A stretch of 64,000 nt of DNA from Lolium rigidum. Lineage: Eukaryota > Streptophyta > Magnoliopsida > Poales > Poaceae. Of this stretch, positions 34,101-43,429 are shown piece by piece; the first letter of the stretch is position 1; each line of letters starts with the position of its first letter. The notes beneath the pieces are model-generated. The model saw only the letters and a program-made list of their open reading frames with translations. It was not told where the DNA came from and searched no databases. A program made the position numbers and the translations under genes. The DNA lies in assembly GCF_022539505.1 (NCBI RefSeq), contig NC_061508.1, positions 340,021,484 through 340,085,483 of the forward strand, given 5' to 3'.

Positions 34101-34460
34101 TGCCAGTCCCCGAGTTTCGGGTCAAGAACCTTGTTCTTAGCGCAAAACCTTAGCTTGAAAACTTAGCGCAAAACCGGCACTGCCAGTCCCCGAGTTTCGG
34201 GTTAAGAACCTTGTTCTTGGCGCAAAACTTTGCTAAACTTAGCGTGAAACCTTACTAACCTCTTTTTTCTTGAACAGCTCACGGCTGACGCTCGGAAGGC
34301 CCTCTTCGAGGAGCTTTTATGGGAGCACCGGGAGCTCGCTGAGGCACACGACAAGTGCCAAGGTAAGTTTTTTATTCTACCGGCATCTTTGCTACCGGAA
34401 ACCTTTTTTCCTTGTGACACTTACAATTTCTGTTCAACAGTGATCCCGGAAGCTTCCATC
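31102..34460 (+). CDS. Transposase_28-like (putative gypsy-type, PF04195-like) protein, spliced, partial
   Basis: The chosen start is ATG 31102 (MSGEESTSASSSPLPLKRRR), with a KRRR patch and an imperfect ESG repeat (residues 40-62). The conserved domain follows from about residue 84: GAWMGSNVTQFEIDWLYRS, EDDEYVVFLAHFERGFGLP, HHLPGNAIFYLSCYATFMEA and GIRPTRETFARFFALR. Proposed exons are 31102-32220, 32298-32486 (AKDRFPLIEAERRGPCQ), 32565-32773, 32864-33684, 34278-34362 and 34441 onward into the gap. All introns are GT-AG and junction phases agree. Inside exon 4 the conserved reading (GLLGRITEFQRQGRDLGHL, KELDSAWYDSTNN) is one frame off from the upstream part near 33430, so a one-base shift has probably broken this copy. 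The last exons read LTADARKALFEELLWEHREL, likely a coiled coil. No transposase activity is known for this family; the name is historical. Confidence 0.7.
33784..34262 (+). repeat. 80-bp tandem repeat array inside an intron
   Basis: The phrase CCAGTCCCCGAGTTT starts at 33784, 33863, 33943, 34023, 34103 and 34183, so the spacing is 79 then exactly 80 bp four times. Each unit also carries AACCTTGTTCTTAGCGCAAAAC and AGCGCAAAACCGGCACTG, with few differences. The array fills most of the 593-nt intron 33685-34277 of the antisense gene. AGTCCCCGA(A/G) also occurs next to the LTR at 30162, so the unit may derive from element-end sequence. Confidence 0.9.
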
Positions 34461-34560
34461 NNNNNNNNNNNNNNNNNNNNNNNNNNNNNNNNNNNNNNNN
34501 NNNNNNNNNNNNNNNNNNNNNNNNNNNNNNNNNNNNNNNNNNNNNNNNNNNNNNNNNNNN
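34461..34560. other. Assembly gap (100 N)
   Basis: Exactly 100 N separate the Tat-like element 2 from a partial LTR of another family. The round length suggests a gap of unknown true size. Confidence 0.99.
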
Positions 34561-35578
34561 TAGCATACGCCAAGTACTAACACGGATGCACACACCGTCA
34601 CCATTACACCGTGCGGGAGGAATAAAACTACTTTAATAACACATCACTAGAGTAGCACATAGATAAATTGTGATACAAAACACATTGCAATCATAAAGAG
34701 ATATAAATAAGCACTTCACTACGCCATTCATAACAGTGAGTAAGTATTCACGTGAAATATAGCCTAAGAGACCCACACGGTGCACACATCGTCACCTTTA
34801 CACACGTGGGACAAGGAGTCTCCGGAGATCACATAAGTAAAACTCACTTGACTAGCATAGTGACATCTAGATTACAAGCATCATCATATGAATCTCAATC
34901 ATGTAAGGCAGCTCATGAGATTATTGTATTGAAGTACATAGGAGAGAGATGAACCACATAGCTACCGGTACAGCACCCGAGCCTCGATGGAGAACTACTC
35001 CCTCCTCATGGGAGCAGCAGCGGTGATGAAGATGGCGGTGGAGATGGCAGCGGTGTCGATGGAGAAGCCTTCCGGGGCACTTCCCCGCTCCGGCAGGGTG
35101 CCGGAACAGAGACTCCTGTCCCCGGATCTTGGCTTCGCGATGGCGGCGGCTCCGGAAGGTTTTCCGTATCGTGGTTCTTCGCATCGGGGGTTTCGCGACG
35201 GAGGCTTTAAGTAGGCGGAAGGGCAGCCTCGGAGGGGCCCGGGGCCACCACACCATAGGGCGGCGCGGCCCCCTCCGGCCGCGCCAGGGTGTGGTGTGGG
35301 CCCCCGGGGCTTCCCTCCGGCGGCTCTCGGGTGTTCTGGATGGTTCCGGGAAAAATAGGAACCCGGGTCTTGATTTCGTCCGATTCCGAGAATATTTCTT
35401 TACTAGGATTTCTGGAACCAAAAACAGCAGAAAACAGGAACTGGCCCTTCGGCATCTCGTCAATAGGTTAGTTCCGGAAAACGTATAAATATGACATATA
35501 ATGTGTATAAAACATGTAGATATCATCAATAATGTGGCATGGAACATAAGAAATTATCGATACGTCGGAGACGTATCA
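34561..35578 (-). repeat. Partial LTR of family A, minus strand
   Basis: It matches 27194-28210 and ends GGAGACGTATCA. The left part is almost identical to that copy, but the GC-rich block at about 35220-35370 is very different. The five bases after its end (ACCTG) do not match those before 26493 (GTGGT), so it is not the partner LTR of that element. Its left part is lost in the gap. It abuts a Copia protease fragment. Confidence 0.8.
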
Positions 35579-35739
35579 ACCTGCACCATTGGCTGTTTGG
35601 ACGGTGTCCTGGCCTTGATATTTCTCCTTGATGGTTAGTTTGTTGATGTCATTGGAGAAGTGATCCGTCGCTGCAGTGTCCACATACCAGTAGGGGTCAA
35701 CTGGATATGAGGAGGTAGAGGCGCCGGCATGAAAGGCGG
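35579..35739 (-). pseudogene. Copia protease-region fragment
   Basis: The minus strand reads FHAGASTSSYPVDPYWYVDT, then AATDHFSNDINKLTIKEKYQ and DTVQTANGAG. This is the start of the Copia pol polyprotein, where the aspartic protease D-T/S-(G/A) motif appears; here it is DTAAT where DTGAT is usual. The fragment lies between two LTRs. The gag half of what is probably the same minus-strand Copia element resumes at 43430, so the family A tandem sits inside it. It is too short and altered to be active. Confidence 0.75.
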
Positions 35740-37428
35740 TGATACGTCTCCAACGTATCGATAATTTCTTGTGTTCCATGCCACATTATTGATGTTATCT
35801 ACATGTTATATGCACACTTTATGTCATATTCGTGCATTTTCTGGAACTAACCTATTAACAAGATGCCGAAGTGCCGGTTCTCGTTTTCTGCTGTTTTTGG
35901 TTTCGAAATCCTAGTAACGAAATATTCTCGGAATCGGACGAAATCAACGCCCGAGTTCCTATTTTACCCGAAGCCTCCGAACACACGGGAACCGCCGGAG
36001 AAGGGAGGCAGGGCCACCAAACCCTACCCGGCGCGGCCTAGGGGGCGCGCCCCCTAGGGTGTGGGCCCCCTGTCGGCCCTCCTGCGCCGCCTCTTCGCCT
36101 ATATAAAGCCCCCGGATCAGAAAACCCGATACCAATTGACGAAACCCACGTAAACCTGCCGGAGCCGCCGCCATCGCGAAGCCAAGATCCGGGGGACAGG
36201 ATCTCTGTTCCGGCACCCTGCCGGAGCGGGGAAGTGCCCCCGGAAGGCTTCTCCATCGACACCGCTGCCATCTCCACCGCCATCTTCATCACCGCTCGCT
36301 GCTCCCATGAGGAGGGAGTAGTTCTCCATCGAGGCTCGGGGCTGTACCGGTAGCTATGTGGATCATCTCTCTCCTATGTGTTTCAATACAATAATCTCAT
36401 GAGCTGCCTTACATGATTGAGATTCATATGATGATGCTTGTAATCTAGATGTCATTATGCTAGTCAAGTGGGTTTTACTTATGTGATCTCCGGAGACTCC
36501 TCGTCCCACGTGTGTAAAGGTGACAGTGTGTGCACCGTGTGGGTCTCTTAGGCTAGATTTCACAGAATACTTACTCATTGAATGGCATAGTGAGGTGCTT
36601 ATTTATATCTCTTTAAGATTGCAGCATGTTGTATCACAATTTATCCATGTGCTACTCTAGTGATTTGTTATTAAAGTAGTTTATTCCTCCTGCATGTGTG
36701 CAAAGGTGACAGTGCGTGCACCGTGTTAGTACTTGGTTTAGGCTATGATCATGATCTCTTGTAGATTATGGAGTTAACTATTGCTATGATATATTGATGT
36801 GATCTATTCCTCCTACATATGCATGAAGGTTACAAGTGTGCATGCTATGCTAGTACTTGGTTTAGTAGCGTTGATCTATCTTACACTAAAGGTTACTTAA
36901 ACATGAGCATTATTGTGGAGCTTGTTAACTCCGGCATTGAGGGTTCGTGTAATCCTACGCAATGTGTTCATCATCCAACAAAAGTGTAGAGTATGCATTT
37001 ATCTATTCTGTTATGTGATCAATGTTGAGAGTGTCCACTAGTGAAAGTGTAATCCCTAGGCCTTGTTCCTAAATACTGTCGAGTTACTACGCTTGTTTAC
37101 TTGTTTTCTTGCGTTACTACTGCTGCAATACCACCACCATCAACTACACGCCAAGCACTTTTCTGCACCGTTGCTACATACTTATTCATACCACCTGTAT
37201 TTCACTATCTCTTCGCCGAACTAGTGCACCTATTAGGTGTGTTGGGGACACAAGAGACTTCTTGCTTTGTGGTTGCAGGGTTGCATGAGAGGGATATCTT
37301 TGACCTCTTCCTCCACGAGTTCGATAAACCTTGGGTATCCACTTAAGGGAAACTTGTCTGCTGTTCTACAAACCTCGCACTTGGAGGCCCAACACCGTCT
37401 ACGGGAAAGGAGGGGAACGTAGACATCA
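35740..37428 (+). repeat. Family A LTR 1
   Basis: 1689 bp, TGATACGTCTCC...GTAGACATCA. A perfect 22-bp GC-rich palindrome centred on GCGCGC lies at 36038-36059, and CTATATAAAG follows at 36099-36108. Further on, a phrase AAGGTGACAGTG(T/C)GTGCACCGTGT recurs at about 36517 and 36701, and a weaker copy lies near 36826, marking internal degenerate repeats. Confidence 0.85.
36100..36107 (+). promoter_or_regulatory. TATA box of family A LTR 1
   Basis: TATATAAA lies 40 bp downstream of the GC-rich palindrome. The same arrangement is in LTR 2 (41307-41314). Confidence 0.6.
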
Positions 37429-37439
37429 AGCACTTTTAC

Positions 37440-37457
37440 TGGCGCCGTTGCCGGGGA
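37440..37457 (+). promoter_or_regulatory. Primer-binding site of family A element
   Basis: TGGCGCCGTTGCCGGGGA begins 12 bp after the LTR end. It is the primer-binding site type of Athila-like Gypsy elements. A second TGGCGCCG occurs 66 bp downstream (37506-37513). In the second internal copy both sites lack the leading T (ACGGCGCCG at 42648 and 42712). Confidence 0.7.
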
Positions 37458-37592
37458 GGAAAGGTAAAAGGCTCTCATACTACGGTCTCGGGTAAAGTAT
37501 TTTTCTGGCGCCGTAGTGTGTGTGCTCGAAGCTATTTCCTTTAGATCCCGCAATTGCATCTTGTTGTTTCTTGTTTACACTAGTTTGGCATA

Positions 37593-38336
37593 ATGTACAA
37601 GAGTGAGCTTCTTATTCTATTTCCTGATTTAAAACATGGATTGTTTGATGCGAAAATTAAAAAACCTATGAAATCTTCTTTGCATGCTGGTAGTAATATT
37701 AGTATGAACGCTTTGAACACCATTGTTGACAATAATATAGAAAGTTCTAAGCTTGGGGAAGCTGGTTTTCCTGATATTTTTAGTCCCCCAAGCATTAAGG
37801 AGAAAATTTTCTTTGATGATACTTTGCCTCCTATTTATGATGATTATAATGATAGTGGTCTTTTGGTGCCACCTACTATGGAGAGTGAATTTGATTATGG
37901 TTACAATATGCCTCCTATATTTGATGATGAGAATAATAATGATAGCTACTTTGTTGAATTTGCTCCCATTGCAACTAATAAAATTGATTATGCTTATGTT
38001 GGGAGTAGTAATAATTTTATGCATGAGACTCATTATAAGAATGTTTCATTTGATAGTTATATTGTTGAGTTTGCTCATGTTGCTACTGAAAGTTATTATG
38101 AGAGAGGAAAATATGGTTGTAGAAATTTTCATGTTATTAAAATGCCTCTCTATGTGCTGAAATTTTTGAAGCTATACTTGTTTTATCTTCCTATGCTTGT
38201 TACTTTGCTCTTCATGAACTTGTTTATTTACAAGACTCCTATGCATAGGAAGCATGTTAGACTTAAATGTGTTTTGAATTTGCCTCTTGATGCTCTCTTT
38301 TGCTTCACATACTATTTCTTGCGAGTGCATCATTAA
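37593..38336 (+). CDS. Unknown 247-aa ORF of family A element
   Basis: The frame starts MYKSELLILFPDLKHGLFDA about 135 bp after the primer-binding site, where gag would normally begin. The first 170 residues are rich in Asp, Asn and Tyr with repeated short phrases (PPIYDDYNDSG, PPIFDDENNNDSYFVEFAP, SFDSYIVEFAHVA). The last 75 include hydrophobic segments (LYVLKFLKLYLFYLPMLVTL, then LLFMNLF; and LPLDALFCFTYYFLRV) that could be membrane helices. No Cys-His knuckle, protease or polymerase motif is visible. The same ORF is present in the second copy at 42797, with few changes before a frameshift, so it has been kept open until recently. It might be a derived Gag or an envelope-like protein; neither can be shown from the sequence. 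Confidence 0.6.
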   Translation: MYKSELLILFPDLKHGLFDAKIKKPMKSSLHAGSNISMNALNTIVDNNIESSKLGEAGFPDIFSPPSIKEKIFFDDTLPPIYDDYNDSGLLVPPTMESEFDYGYNMPPIFDDENNNDSYFVEFAPIATNKIDYAYVGSSNNFMHETHYKNVSFDSYIVEFAHVATESYYERGKYGCRNFHVIKMPLYVLKFLKLYLFYLPMLVTLLFMNLFIYKTPMHRKHVRLKCVLNLPLDALFCFTYYFLRVHH

Positions 38337-40936
38337 AACTGCTTGAGCCCATCTTAATGGCTAAAAAGAAAAGAACTTCTTGGGAGATAACCCATGTGTT
38401 ATTTTGCTACAGTACTTTGTTTTATATTTGTGTCTTGGAAGTTGTTTACTACTGTAGCAACCTCTCCTTATCTTAGTTTTGAGTTTTGTTGTGCCAAGTT
38501 AAGCCGTTGATAGAAAAGTAAGTACTAGATTTGGATTACTGCGCAGTTCCAGATTTCTTTGCTGTCACGAATCTGAGCCCACTGCCCTGCAGGAAGCTCA
38601 GAAAATTATGCCAATTTACGTGCATGATCCTCAGATATGTACGCAACTTTCATTCAATTTGAGCATTTTCATTTGAGCAAGTCTGGTGGCCTAATAAAAT
38701 CCATCTTTACGGACTGTTCTGTTTTGACAGATTCTGCCTTTTATTTCGCATTGCCTCTTTTGCTATGTTGGATGAATTTCTTTGATCCATTAATGTCCAG
38801 TAGCTTTATGCAATGTCCAGAAGTGTTAAGAATGATTGTGTCACCTCTGAACATGTTAATTTTTATTGTCCACTAACCCTCTAATGAGTTGTTTCGAGTT
38901 TGGTGTGGAGGAAGTTTTCAAGGGTCAAGAGAGGAGGATGATATACTATGATCAAGGAGAGTGAAAGCTCTAAGCTTGGGGATGCACCCGGTGGTTCATC
39001 CCTGCATATATCAAGAAGACTCAAGCGTCTAAGCTTGGGGATGCCCAAGGCATCCCCTTCTTCATCGACAACATTATCGAGTTCCTCCCCGAAACTATAT
39101 TTTTATTCCATCACATCTTATGTGCTTTTTCTTGGAGCGTCTGTTTGTTTGCTTTTGTTTTTGTTTGTGTTTGAATAAATTGGATTACATCATGCTTGTG
39201 TTGGAGAGAGACACGCTCCGCTGGTTCAAATGAACACATGTGTTCTTAGCTCATAATATTCATGGCGAAGTTTCCTCTTCGTTAAATTGTTATATGGTTG
39301 GAATTGGAAAATGATACATGTAGTAATTGCTATAATGTCTTGGGTAATGTGATACTTGGCAATTGTTGTGCTCATGTTTAAGCTCTTGCATCATATACTT
39401 TGCACCTATTAGTGAAGAATACATAGAGCATGCTAAAATTTGGTTTGCATAATTGGTTTCTCTAAGGTCTAGATAATTTCTAGTATTGAGTTTGAACAAC
39501 AAGGAAGACGGTGTAGAGTCTTATAATGCTTTCAATATGTCTTTTATGTGAGTTTTGCTGCACCGGTTCATCCTTGTGTTTGTTTCTAACAAGCCTTGCT
39601 AGCCTAAACCTTGTATCGAGAGGGAATACTTCTCATGCATCCAAAATACTTGAGCCAACCACTATGCCATTTGTGTCCACCATACCTACCTACTACATGG
39701 TATTTTCCAGCCATTCCAAAGTAAATTGCTTGAGTGCTACCTTTAAAATTCCATCATTCACCTTTGCAATATATAGCTCATGGGACAAATAGCTTAAAAA
39801 CTATTGTGGTATTGAATATGTAATTATGCACTTTATCTCTTATTAAGTTGCTTGTTGTGCGATAACCATGTTTCTTGGGAACGCCATCAACTCATTGTTG
39901 AATTTCATGTGAGTTGCTATGCATGTTCGTCTTGTACGAAGTAAGGAGCGATCTACACTGAGTTGAATGGTTTGAGCATGCATATTGTGAGAGAAGAACA
40001 TTGGGCCGCTAACTAAAGCCATGTTTCATGGTGGAAGTTTCAGTTTTGGACAAACATCCTCAAATCTCTAATGAGAAAAGAATTAATTGTTGTTGAATGC
40101 TTAAAGCATTAAAAGAGGAGTCCATTATCTCGTTGTCTATGTTGTCCCGGTATGGATGTCTAAGTTGAGAATAATCAAAAGCGAGAAATCCAAATGCGAG
40201 CTTTCTCCTTAGACCTTTGTACAGGCGGCATAGAGGTACCCCTTTGTGATACTTGGTTAAAGCATATGTATTGCGGTGATAATCCGGGTAGTCCAAGCTA
40301 ATTAGGACAAGGTGCGGGCACTATTAGTACACTATGCATGAGGCTTGCAACTTATAAGATATAATTTACATGATGCATATGCTTTATTACTACCGTTGAC
40401 AAAATTGTTTCATGTTTTCAAAATCAAAGCTCTAGCACAAATATAGCAATCGATGCTTTTCCTCTATGAGGACCATTCTTTTACTTTCAATGTTGAGTCA
40501 GTTCACCTATTTCTCTCCACCTCAAGAAGCAAACACTTGTGTGAACTGTGCATTGATTCCTACATACTTGCTTATTGCACTTATTATATTACTCTATGTT
40601 GACAATATCCATGAGATATACATGTTACAAGTTGAAAGCAACCGCTGAAACTTAATCTTCTTTTGTGTTGCTTCAATAACTTTACTTTGAATTATTGCTT
40701 TATGAGATAACTCTTATGCAAGACTTATTGATGCTTGTCTTGAAGTGCTATTCATGAAAAGTCTTTGCTTTATGATTCACTTGTTTACTCATGTCATACA
40801 CATTGTTTTGATCGCTGCATTCTCTACATATGCTTTACAAATAGTATGATCAAGATTATGATGGCATGTCACTCCAGAAATTATCTTTGTTATCGTTTTA
40901 CCTGCTCGGGACGAGCGAAACTAAGCTTGGGGATGC
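38337..40936 (+). other. Non-coding internal tail of family A element
   Basis: 2.6 kb without a plus-strand gene. It contains AAGCTTGGGGATG phrases (38973, 39032, 40923). On the minus strand a 78-aa frame at 40060-40296 has a relative in the reverse copy at about 28860-29050. It ends in the purine tract CTAAGCTTGGGGATGC before LTR 2. Confidence 0.65.
40060..40296 (-). other. Antisense 78-aa frame in family A tail
   Basis: The frame reads MDYPDYHRNTYALTKYHKGV, then GLRRKLAFGFLAFDYSQLRH. The family copy at 28860-29050 encodes a similar reading (TKCHNGVPPCRSYKGLRRKL) but with stops. Whether it was ever translated is unknown. Confidence 0.25.
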
Positions 40937-42633
40937 CGATACGTCTCCAACGTATCGATAATTTCTTGTGTTCCATGCCACATTATTGATGTTATCTACA
41001 TGTTATATGCACACTTTATGTCATATTCGTGCATTTTCCGGAACTAACCTATTAACAAGATGCCGAAGTGCCGGTTCCTGTTTCTGCTGTTTTTGGTTTC
41101 AGAAATCCTAGTAACGAAATATTCTCGGAATCGGACGAAATCAACGCCCAGGTTCCTATTTTACCCGGAAGCCTCCAGAACACACGGGAACCGCCAGAGA
41201 AGGGAGGCAGGGCCACCAAACCCTACCCCGGCGCGGCCTAGGGGGGGGGGCGCGCCCCCCTAGGGTGTGGGCCCCCCTGTCAGCCCTCCTGCGCCGCCTC
41301 TTCGCCTATATAAAGCCCCTGGATCAGAAAACCCGATACCAATTGACGAAACCCACAGAAACCTGCCAGAGCCGCCGCCATCGCGAAGCCAAGATCGCGG
41401 GGACAGGATCTCCGTTCCGGCACCCTGCCGGAGCGGGGAAGTGCCCCGGAAGGCTTCTCCATCGACACCGCTGCCATCTCCACCGCCATCTTCATCACCG
41501 TCGTTGCTCCCATGAGGAGGGAGTAGTTCTCCATCGAGGCTCGGGGCTGTACCGGTAGCTATGTGGATCATCTCTCTCCTATGTGTTTCAATACAATAAT
41601 CTCATGAGCTGCCTTACATGATTGAGATTCATATGATGATGCTTGTAATCTAGATGTCATTATGCTAGTCAAGTGGGTTTTACTTATGTGATCTCCGGAG
41701 ACTCCTCGTCCCACGTGTGTAAAGGTGACAGTGTGTGCACCGTGTGGGTCTCTTAGGCTAGATTTCACGAATACTTACTCATTGAATGGCATAGTGAGGT
41801 GCTTATTTATATCTCTTTAAGATTGCAGCATGTTGTATCACAATTTATCCATGTGCTACTCTAGTGATTTGTTATTAAAGTAGTTTATTCCCCCTGCATG
41901 TGTGCAAAGGTGACAGTGCGTGCACCGTGTTAGTACTTGGTTTATGCTATGATCATGATCTCTTGTAGATTATGGAGTTAACTATTGCTATGATATATTG
42001 ATGTGATCTATTCCTCCTACATATGCATGAAGGTGACGAGTGTGCATGCTATGCTAGTACTTGGTTTAGTAGCGTTGATCTATCTTACACTAAAGGTTAC
42101 TTAAACATGAGCATTATTGTGGAGCTTGTTAACTCCGGCATTGAGGGTTCGTGTAATCCTACGCAATGTGTTCATCATCCAACAAAAGTGTAGAGTATGC
42201 ATTTATCTATTCTGTTATGTGATCAATGTTGAGAGTGTCCACTAGTGAAAGTGTAATCCCTAGGCCTTGTTCCTAAATACTGCTTAGTTACTACTGCTTG
42301 TTTCTTGTTTCTTTGCGTTACTACTGCTTTGCAATACCACCACCATCAACTACACGCCAAGCACTTTTCACGCCGTTGCTACTACTTATTCATACCACCT
42401 GTATTTCACTATCTCTTCGCCGAACTAGTGCACCTATTAGGTGTGTTGGGGACACAAGAGACTTCTTGCTTTGTGGTTGCGGGGTTGCATGAGAGGGATA
42501 TCTTTGACCTCTTCCTCCCCGAGTTCGATAAACCTTGGGTATCCACTTAAGGGAAACTTGCTTGCTGTTCTACAAACCTCTGCACTTGGAGGCCCAACAC
42601 TGTCTACGGGAAAGGAGGGGAACGTAGACATCA
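40937..42633 (+). repeat. Family A LTR 2
   Basis: It starts CGATACGTCTCC (first base changed from T to C) after the purine tract and ends GTAGACATCA. It is very similar to LTR 1; the main difference is extra G and C bases in the palindromic block (41238-41263). It serves as 3' LTR of internal 1 and 5' LTR of internal 2. Confidence 0.85.
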
Positions 42634-42796
42634 AGCACTTTTACGGCGCCGTTGCGGGGAGGAAAGGTAAAAAGGCTCTCATACTACGGTCTCGGGTAAA
42701 GTATTTTTACGGCGCCGTAGTGTGTGTGCTCGAAGCTATTTCCTTTAGATCCTGCAATTGCATCTTTTTGTTTCTTGTTTACACTAGTTTGGCATA

Positions 42797-43429
42797 ATGT
42801 ACAAGAGTGAGCTTCTTATTCTATTTCCTGATTTAAAACATGGATTGTTTGATGCGAAAATTAAAAAACCTATGAAATCTTCTTTGCATGCTGGTAGTAA
42901 TATTAGTATGAACGCTTTGAACACCATTGTTGACAATAATATAGAAAGTTCTAAGCTTGGGGAAGCTGGTTTTCATGATATTTTTAGTCCCCCAAGCATT
43001 AAGGAGAAAATTTTCTTTGATGATACTTTGCCTCCTATTTATGATGATTATAATGATAGTGGTCTTTTGGTGCCACCTACTATGGAGAGTGAATTTGATT
43101 ATGGTTACAATATGCCTCCTATATTTGATGATGAGAATAATAATGATAGCTACTTTGTTGAATTTGCTCCCATTGCAACTAATAAAATTGATTATGCTTA
43201 TGTTGGGAGTAGTAATAATTTTATGCATGAGACTCATTATAAGAATGTTTCATTTGATAGTTATATTGTTGAGTTTGCTCATGTTGCTATCTGAAAGTTA
43301 TTATGAGAGAGGAAAATATGGTTGTAGAAATTTTCATGTTATTAAAATGCCTCTCTATGTGCTGAAATTTTTGAAGCTATACTTGTTTTATCTTCCTATG
43401 CTTGTTACTTTGCTCTTCATGAACTTGTA
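42797..43429 (+). pseudogene. Second copy of the 247-aa ORF, frameshifted and truncated
   Basis: It is nearly identical to the copy at 37593, with a Pro to His change (GFHDIF for GFPDIF). An extra T near 43291 moves the reading out of frame after VEFAHVA. The original continuation (ESYYERGKYGCRNFHVI) is read in the next frame until the break at 43429, where Copia sequence begins. Confidence 0.8.

Larger units (their letters stand above)
29448..34460 (-). mobile_element. Tat-like Gypsy element 2 (minus strand), 3' LTR and antisense gene region
   Basis: The LTR at 29448-30158 reads TGTTGGGGGGATAACC on the minus strand and ends ...GTTCACCACGACGACA. A tract reading TTCGGGGACTAA on the minus strand precedes it, a plausible polypurine tract, so pol would lie to the right in the unsequenced gap. 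Between LTR and gap is a spliced gene on the plus strand, antisense to the element, encoding a Transposase_28-family protein. Antisense genes in this position are known for plant Tat-lineage elements. The gap at 34461 hides the remainder. Confidence 0.75.
35740..43429 (+). mobile_element. Family A LTR-internal-LTR-internal tandem
   Basis: The order is LTR 1 (35740-37428), internal 1 (37429-40936), LTR 2 (40937-42633), internal 2 (42634-43429, truncated). The LTRs are nearly identical in sequence and end CGTAGACATCA. Each is followed by a TGGCGCCGTTGCCGGGGA-type primer-binding site, the class used by Athila and some Tat Gypsy elements. Internal copies carry the same ORF, 247 aa in copy 1 and frameshifted in copy 2. 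No gag, protease, RT or integrase motif was seen. The arrangement is what unequal recombination between two tandem or allelic copies gives. The right end is not an LTR but a break into Copia sequence at 43430. Confidence 0.8.

Noticed and set aside
33784..34262. CRISPR-like regular array
   Set aside because: Units are contiguous 80-bp tandem copies without unique spacers, in a plant retroelement intron.
26493..35578. One single family A element spanning the gap
   Set aside because: Both LTRs are on the minus strand, but flanking bases do not match (GTGGT versus ACCTG) and the GC-rich blocks differ strongly.
37629..38033. 134-aa minus-strand frame (and its twin at 42833)
   Set aside because: It is the complement of the 247-aa ORF. 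It is Ile/Asn-rich low-complexity sequence and is preserved only because the sense ORF is.
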